Shown piece by piece: positions 14,727 to 18,948 of a DNA stretch of 18,948 bases. The translations under genes and the position numbers were made by a program. The stretch covers positions 1 to 18,948 of the forward strand of contig DAICZX010000034.1 of assembly GCA_027310925.1 (NCBI GenBank). Direction: 5' to 3'. The stretch comes from Candidatus Parcubacteria bacterium. Lineage in GTDB: Bacteria; Patescibacteriota; Minisyncoccia; Phycocordibacterales; Phycocordibacteraceae. A model generated the notes under the pieces. It saw only the letters and a program-made list of their open reading frames with translations, had not been told where the DNA came from and made no database searches. Numbering within the stretch: the first letter of the stretch is position 1; the number at the start of each line of letters is the position of its first letter.

Positions 14727-15626
14727 ATGCACCACAAGATTCATAAGTTGATGCACCCATTTACATTCAATCCAGGAGAAAAAATGCTCGTGGAGGAACT
14801 TCGTAATGCTATCCATTCGTTACCTGAGATTTCCAGTGATATCGAAGCACCGACTGCCAGAAATGCATGGCTTAATTTCAGAAACAATCTCCGCCATCAG
14901 ATTCTTGAGTCTGATCCTCGCTATTTCCTACACTGGCCCATCATTCTGCACACGATGTTCTATCCAGGGAATAAAGTCGAGCTTGATGCTCTTCGGGAAT
15001 CCGAGCAATGGCAACTATGGAAAAAGGGACTTGAGGAAACCAGTGTCGGATACCCGATTAGATATAAGGAATTCCCCTCCAGCAGCGGTAACCTAATTCA
15101 TCACGCTTATCTTGCGTATCGGCTTTCAAGCGTATTTGGCATTAAGTTAGCCGGTCTAAAAACCATCTTCGAATTCGGGGGTGGATACGGAAGCAATGCA
15201 CGGTTGTTTTACCAACTCGGATTTATAGGGACATACACGATATTTGACTTACCGGAATTCTTGCTACTACAAAAATTCTTCTTGCGCGATTTCTGCGAAA
15301 AGAAAAATATTGACTGGAAATCATCTACCCTTGGTAAGACGCAATTTCTTTCGGAGGTGAGCTTCGTCCCAGAGTACTTCTCACCTGACTTGTTTGTAGC
15401 GGCGTGGTCATTAAGCGAATCACCTCTCGAAGTGAGAGAGAACTTGCTCGAGCGCTTTAAGAAGCCGAAATATATCGCGATTGCTTATCAGCAAACCTTT
15501 AGGGAAATCGACAACCTCTCTTACTTCAATGATCTTTCCGAACGGATGCCTGACTATGAGTGGGTTCACGAGCCAATTGCACATCAGGCTGGAAATTTCT
15601 TCCTGTTTGGGAAACGCAAAGAATGA
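14727..15626 (+). CDS. Putative sugar O-methyltransferase
   Basis: A 299-residue protein resembling the putative sugar O-methyltransferase family found in polysaccharide clusters. The core SAM-binding segment FEFGGGYGSNARLFYQLGF starts at about residue 148. IFDLPEFLLLQKFFL follows, and a later VAAWSLSESPLEVRENLLE is where such enzymes show a helix after strand 5. An N-terminal helical domain of about 130 residues precedes the catalytic core. The start ATG 14727 lies 4 nt after the fkbM-like gene; in-frame ATGs upstream at 14664 and 14712 lie inside that gene and are less likely. It overlaps the next gene by ATGA. The substrate is not predictable from sequence. Confidence 0.75.
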   Translation: MHHKIHKLMHPFTFNPGEKMLVEELRNAIHSLPEISSDIEAPTARNAWLNFRNNLRHQILESDPRYFLHWPIILHTMFYPGNKVELDALRESEQWQLWKKGLEETSVGYPIRYKEFPSSSGNLIHHAYLAYRLSSVFGIKLAGLKTIFEFGGGYGSNARLFYQLGFIGTYTIFDLPEFLLLQKFFLRDFCEKKNIDWKSSTLGKTQFLSEVSFVPEYFSPDLFVAAWSLSESPLEVRENLLERFKKPKYIAIAYQQTFREIDNLSYFNDLSERMPDYEWVHEPIAHQAGNFFLFGKRKE

Positions 15627-16465
15627 CCCCCGTACACAACAACGAAGATTTGCAAGGCGAGTGCGCCATTTTTATCTCATCTTGCGACGCCTACAGCGAT
15701 GCGTGGGAACCGTTCTTCGAGCTCTTCTTCCGCTACTGGTCCGACTGCCCTTTCCCTGTCTACATCATCAGCAACGGGAAGGTATATCCCGACAGCAGGG
15801 TTACCACGATTGACATTGATCCAGATCAAGGATGGGCAAGCAATATGCTCCATGTGCTCGCGATGCACCCGTACCCTTACATGCTCTATCTACAGGAAGA
15901 TTATTTCATCAAGCGCCGCATCGATACTGAGCGCATTCTCGATCTTCTTGCACTACTGAAGAGAGAGCAGGCTGCATGCCTGCAGCTCTACCCTGCTCCG
16001 GGACCCGACATGCCATATAAGCGCTACCGCAAAGTGGGCATGATAAGCCAGGACAAACCCTGGCGCGTCTCTCTGCAGGCAAGACTGTGGAACACAGTCG
16101 TATTCCGACAGCTCCTTGCCAAGGGTGAACGAGGTGTCGACATGGAGCACAAAGGAAGCATACGTTCGGCTCAACTCAAGGAACCGTTCCTAAGCGTAAA
16201 GCGAGGGATATTTTTCCCCTACGATAAGAGTGCTGCCCTAGATTATTTCTCAACCGGCATCATCAAGCATCGATGGCATGCGGCCATACCGGGATTTTTC
16301 AAGAAGCAGGGTATCGTGACTGATCTTTCTCAACGCGAAATAGAACCTTTATCAGAAGGATTTCGTCATGCGGTAAAATCATTCCCTTTGATTGCCCCCT
16401 TATTCCGTCTCATTTTTAAGATTGAATATAAGGTGAGATCGGTTATCAAGGAAGACTTGCCTTAA
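15623..16465 (+). CDS. Unassigned GT-A-like protein in polysaccharide operon
   Basis: A 280-residue protein I cannot place in a named family. The N-terminal half looks like a nucleotide-sugar-binding GT-A fold: CAIFISSCDAYSDAWEPFFE, then CPFPVYIISN, and at 89-95 YLQEDYF, an acidic strand-end motif where GT-A enzymes carry their DxD. The second half includes RVSLQARLWNTVVFRQLL (about 149-166) and a hydrophobic segment near the C terminus (FPLIAPLFRLIFKIEY), which may attach it to the membrane. The start ATG 15623 overlaps the previous stop as ATGA, indicating coupling. The 3' end overlaps the convergent GT2 gene by 20 bp. Glycosyltransferase activity is inferred from fold-like motifs and context. 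Confidence 0.6.
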   Translation: MTPVHNNEDLQGECAIFISSCDAYSDAWEPFFELFFRYWSDCPFPVYIISNGKVYPDSRVTTIDIDPDQGWASNMLHVLAMHPYPYMLYLQEDYFIKRRIDTERILDLLALLKREQAACLQLYPAPGPDMPYKRYRKVGMISQDKPWRVSLQARLWNTVVFRQLLAKGERGVDMEHKGSIRSAQLKEPFLSVKRGIFFPYDKSAALDYFSTGIIKHRWHAAIPGFFKKQGIVTDLSQREIEPLSEGFRHAVKSFPLIAPLFRLIFKIEYKVRSVIKEDLP

Positions 16466-17273
16466 GCAACCACCATATACCGAGAGGATTGCAGCTGCGC
16501 AACATCCCCTTGCCGATCCGCATGTAGAAATCTCTCAGCCTGCTCGGCCTCTGGGAGAACGCCACTCTATGTTCCATCACGAACTCACGATATGCCCGAA
16601 CGAACTGTCGCGGCCAGCGTTTGTACGGCTCAACGCTCAAATGTGCGCCGGCATCGCTATGACGCATATCCACGACATCGTTGATATAGATGAACCTCTT
16701 CCCGTCTTTTGAGAGTTTTGCGAAAAAAGCCGTCTCGAAACCGTTTATATATTCTGCAAACTTGTAACCCTGAGCGAATATGGATCGGCGAATACAATAG
16801 TGAATATCGCCCCGTATATGTTCCTTGAAGAGGACCTCTTCGTATGAAGGCTCGTATGTTCTCCATGATTCTCCGACACGGAACCCTCGCGGCTCCATAA
16901 TGCCGTCAACTTCACGTAATGTCATGAATCCGACTATGTCTATATCTCCTGACATTCGCTCCAGAGCAGAACTTACTACGTCGAAACCGCCGGGAACATA
17001 CTCATCATCACTGTCGAGAAGTTGTACCCACTCTCCCGTCGCTTTTTCTACCCCGCAGTTTCGTGCATAATTCACCCCATTGTTTTGAGGAAGGGGGACG
17101 GAGATTATACGAGAATCTTCTTTCTGCAACGTAGCAACGACCTCTTTCGTGTTATCAGTCGAGCCATCATCGATGATGATTATTTCTGCCAGTACATCTT
17201 TCGGGACGCTCCATACTGCACGTGACAAAAGCGATGCGCGATTGTATGTCGGTATGATGACGCTAATTTTCAT
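16446..17273 (-). CDS. Family 2 glycosyltransferase
   Basis: A 275-residue inverting GT-A glycosyltransferase, probably cytoplasmic at the membrane, adding one sugar to a lipid-linked glycan. The N terminus has the GT2 signature SVIIPTYNRASLLSRAV at 4-20, DDGSTDN at 35-41, and NNGVNYARNCGVEKATGEW (64-82). The catalytic metal-binding DSDD is at 87-90. Basic helices near the C terminus (RPSRLRDFYMRIGKGMLRS) may bind membrane phospholipid. Its ATG overlaps the stop of the upstream methyltransferase gene as ATGA. Last gene of the minus-strand operon; its 3' end overlaps the convergent plus-strand gene by 20 bp, with no room for a terminator between them. Donor and acceptor are unknown. Confidence 0.9.
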   Translation of the reverse strand: MKISVIIPTYNRASLLSRAVWSVPKDVLAEIIIIDDGSTDNTKEVVATLQKEDSRIISVPLPQNNGVNYARNCGVEKATGEWVQLLDSDDEYVPGGFDVVSSALERMSGDIDIVGFMTLREVDGIMEPRGFRVGESWRTYEPSYEEVLFKEHIRGDIHYCIRRSIFAQGYKFAEYINGFETAFFAKLSKDGKRFIYINDVVDMRHSDAGAHLSVEPYKRWPRQFVRAYREFVMEHRVAFSQRPSRLRDFYMRIGKGMLRSCNPLGIWWLLKASLP

Positions 17274-18085
17274 TTCTCTATTACAAATGTCGTTCCGTAT
17301 CCGAGATTCTTCAAAATCTCTTTATTTTTGAATCTGTCGAGAAACTTTATACAAGGTAACAATGATTCAAAATATGGCAAACAAAGGCAGTCTGCTTGAT
17401 ACGAAATGAGATGAAAACTGAGACGCTTTACCTTCTCTTTCATGATCCACGGAAATCGAAAGATGTGCGGGACATCAGTACCCCCATACGTTTCATCCAC
17501 CCCTTCATGCCCCATTAGCAATGCCCTTGCTGTCTTTGTTAATCCAGTGAAAAAGGCAACGAAAGATCTTGGCCCCTTCAAATAGAACCAGCCGTGCCCC
17601 ACTTGCACAAAAGAACAGGGATTAAGAATGGTCGGGATGGCGATAATCGCACGCTTCTTAGTCACCCGCATCACCTCCCGCAATCCCTGGTCGAAATCCG
17701 GCAGGTGCTCAAGCACATGCGAGCTAACCACAAGATCAAATGAACTATCTGGAAACGGTAAGTGTTCCGCATCTCCCACCAAGAACTCCACATTGGCTAT
17801 GTGGTGTTCGGCGACATATCCCTTCGCCGCCTCGATATTTGGCACTGAGAAATCACACCCGGTAACCATGGCTCCTTTGTTGGCCATCAATACCGATAAC
17901 ACACCATCGCCACACCCAGCATCAAGCACCTTCATACCAGGCTGTACGAACTGCAATATACCTTCATATTGCGTCGTGTGCGCATAACGCCGCAATACAT
18001 ACGGGGATTGAGAGCGTTTGTCGCGAATCTTATCGTGATGCTGATTATAAAATGCCTTGATTGGCTCATCACTGCTTTCTTTCAT
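17270..18085 (-). CDS. Class I SAM-dependent methyltransferase
   Basis: A 271-residue Methyltransf_11/25-type enzyme. SAM-binding motif I is VLDAGCGDG at 53-61, the acidic end of strand 2 lies in VTGCDFSVPNIEAAKG (about 74-89), GDAEHLPF is at 104-111 and VVSSHVLEHLPDF (119-131) is the post-I/motif II segment. The region after residue 150 (YLKGPRSFVAFFTGL) is less conserved and probably forms the substrate pocket. I chose ATG 18085 rather than ATG 18109 or 18121: a GAGG Shine-Dalgarno lies 8 nt upstream and the start is 10 nt after the GT4 stop, whereas the longer versions would overlap the GT4 gene. Its place between two glycosyltransferases suggests glycan or lipid-carrier methylation, but small-molecule targets are possible. 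Confidence 0.85.
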   Translation of the reverse strand: MKESSDEPIKAFYNQHHDKIRDKRSQSPYVLRRYAHTTQYEGILQFVQPGMKVLDAGCGDGVLSVLMANKGAMVTGCDFSVPNIEAAKGYVAEHHIANVEFLVGDAEHLPFPDSSFDLVVSSHVLEHLPDFDQGLREVMRVTKKRAIIAIPTILNPCSFVQVGHGWFYLKGPRSFVAFFTGLTKTARALLMGHEGVDETYGGTDVPHIFRFPWIMKEKVKRLSFHLISYQADCLCLPYFESLLPCIKFLDRFKNKEILKNLGYGTTFVIEK

Positions 18086-18093
18086 ATTGAAGT

Positions 18094-18097
18094 CCTC
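18094..18097 (-). promoter_or_regulatory. Shine-Dalgarno that fixes the methyltransferase start
   Basis: GAGG on the minus strand, 8 nt before ATG 18085 and overlapping the GT4 stop codon. It is one of the few clear Shine-Dalgarno elements in the window and supports the shorter methyltransferase start. Confidence 0.55.
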
Positions 18098-18948
18098 ATT
18101 TGTTGCCATCTTCACTCTCATAATACTGCATGTACGTCTTAATTGTTTTCTCCCAAGAAAATCCGATACCTGCACGCTGTGCCTGCTCTGAAAGGACTTC
18201 ACGATTCTGCAAGACATTCTCTATTTTCTGTGCTATATCCTCCGCGTCTCCCTGATATGTCAGATATCCCGTTCTTCCGTCTTGGATAGCATCTTCAATA
18301 CCCGAATCACGACTTCCTACAGCCGGTACACCAAATTGGTACGCCTCAGTGATTACCGCGCCAAACCCCTCAAAATGATGATGCTTGATATCAGTATTTG
18401 AATTGAGCGCGAATACCGAACAAATGGAATATAAAAAAGCAATCGTCCGATCATCCGCATTAGTAATGATCAAGAGATTATCGACCATGGAATGGCCTCT
18501 GGCGTAGGATTCTATTTGCTCTACATAAGAATACTGATGGACGGCACCTGCAATAATATAGAGAATATTTGGATAGCGATCCCTGAGAAGACTGATTGCA
18601 TTGAGTGTATCGAATTGGCCTTTTCGATCTTTGATGGCACCAACAGTAAGGATAATTGGAAAGCGATTAGCCGAGATCGCATATTGGGTACGATACTGAT
18701 GTGTCTCGTCTGCACTCGGCTTAATCAATGCGGGTGTACCAAAATGCACCACAAGCATTTTATCTCTTGAAACTCCTGCCTGAGTCATCTGATTCATGGT
18801 ATAAGCGCTGATGCAAAATACTTTCTGCGCGTGCCGATAGGCGTATCGCATAAACCACTTCTTCCCCCATAAATACAGTGGCGCGACTGAATAGGTACCG
18901 ACGCCGTTTATAAATAATGGCTTCCGACTCCCCAGGACTGCACCCCAT
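18096..18948 (-). CDS. GT4-family glycosyltransferase, partial (5' end outside window)
   Basis: Retaining GT-B glycosyltransferase of the GT4 type. The reading frame continues to the right edge without a start, so the N-terminal domain is incomplete. Visible N-terminal-domain sequence includes INGVGTYSVAPLYLWGKKWF followed by CISAYTMNQM, the linker region before the nucleotide-binding domain. That domain has ILTVGAIKDRKGQFDTLNAI and the donor-binding EGFGAVITEAYQFGVPAVGS, with the two glutamates of the E-x7-E motif eight residues apart. Then comes GIEDAIQDGRTGYL. An ATG at 18851 exists but would remove conserved sequence and is not the start. It is the first visible gene of the minus-strand glycan operon; the methyltransferase starts 10 nt after its stop. 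Confidence 0.88.
   Translation of the reverse strand, partial: WGAVLGSRKPLFINGVGTYSVAPLYLWGKKWFMRYAYRHAQKVFCISAYTMNQMTQAGVSRDKMLVVHFGTPALIKPSADETHQYRTQYAISANRFPIILTVGAIKDRKGQFDTLNAISLLRDRYPNILYIIAGAVHQYSYVEQIESYARGHSMVDNLLIITNADDRTIAFLYSICSVFALNSNTDIKHHHFEGFGAVITEAYQFGVPAVGSRDSGIEDAIQDGRTGYLTYQGDAEDIAQKIENVLQNREVLSEQAQRAGIGFSWEKTIKTYMQYYESEDGNK

Noticed and set aside
1..18948. CRISPR array, tRNA, rRNA, transposon ends
   Set aside because: I saw no regularly spaced repeats, cloverleaf-like sequence or transposase-like protein. Without a covariance search, a small RNA cannot be excluded.

Overview
The window reads as a piece of a Candidate Phyla Radiation (Patescibacteria, most likely Parcubacteria-like) chromosome. 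This is inference from gene types: an Obg without its C-terminal extension, a SecA without the C-terminal zinc motif, a MerR/excisionase-type HTH protein of a kind I associate with CPR genomes, a fused O-antigen ligase/TPR protein, and a Wzx-like flippase beginning with an LRWSEKYT-type N terminus. No rRNA or tRNA is present to confirm the lineage.

Left part (1-5717, minus strand): housekeeping genes run right to left as secA - obg - gatB, tightly packed (2-nt gap secA/obg, short gap obg/gatB). They are followed by a partial HTH protein running off the left edge. Middle (5718-7289): an intergenic region holds a strong terminator, a 38-residue lysine/arginine-repeat protein too short for usual gene callers, a 9-bp perfect inverted repeat and two DnaA-box-like 9-mers, then murB. 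murB is translationally coupled (ATGA overlap) to an upstream O-antigen ligase/TPR protein (7286-9496). A second strong terminator separates that gene from a secreted coiled-coil protein of unknown function (9606-10472).

Right part (10637-18948): a surface-polysaccharide locus. The plus-strand operon holds gmd and fcl (GDP-mannose to GDP-L-fucose), a Wzx-type flippase, an FkbM methyltransferase, a sugar O-methyltransferase-like protein and an unrecognised GT-like protein. It meets, tail to tail with a 20-bp overlap, a minus-strand operon of GT4 glycosyltransferase, class I methyltransferase and GT2 glycosyltransferase. Together these would make an activated deoxysugar, assemble and methylate a glycan and flip it across the membrane. 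The Wzy/ligase-like protein at 7286-9496 could polymerise or attach it.

Most notable: (1) a 27-codon ORF in front of gmd whose first 19 codons match the start of the downstream flippase gene, read as the decapitated remnant of an older flippase and a scar of cassette replacement; (2) the KRK-pentad mini-protein with its own promoter, inverted repeat and terminator; (3) a repeated promoter layout with a TATAAT-like box only 8-12 nt before the start codon, predicting leaderless or near-leaderless mRNAs; (4) a probable one-base frameshift at the very end of gmd. I did not find a CRISPR array, transposase, integrase, tRNA or defence system.
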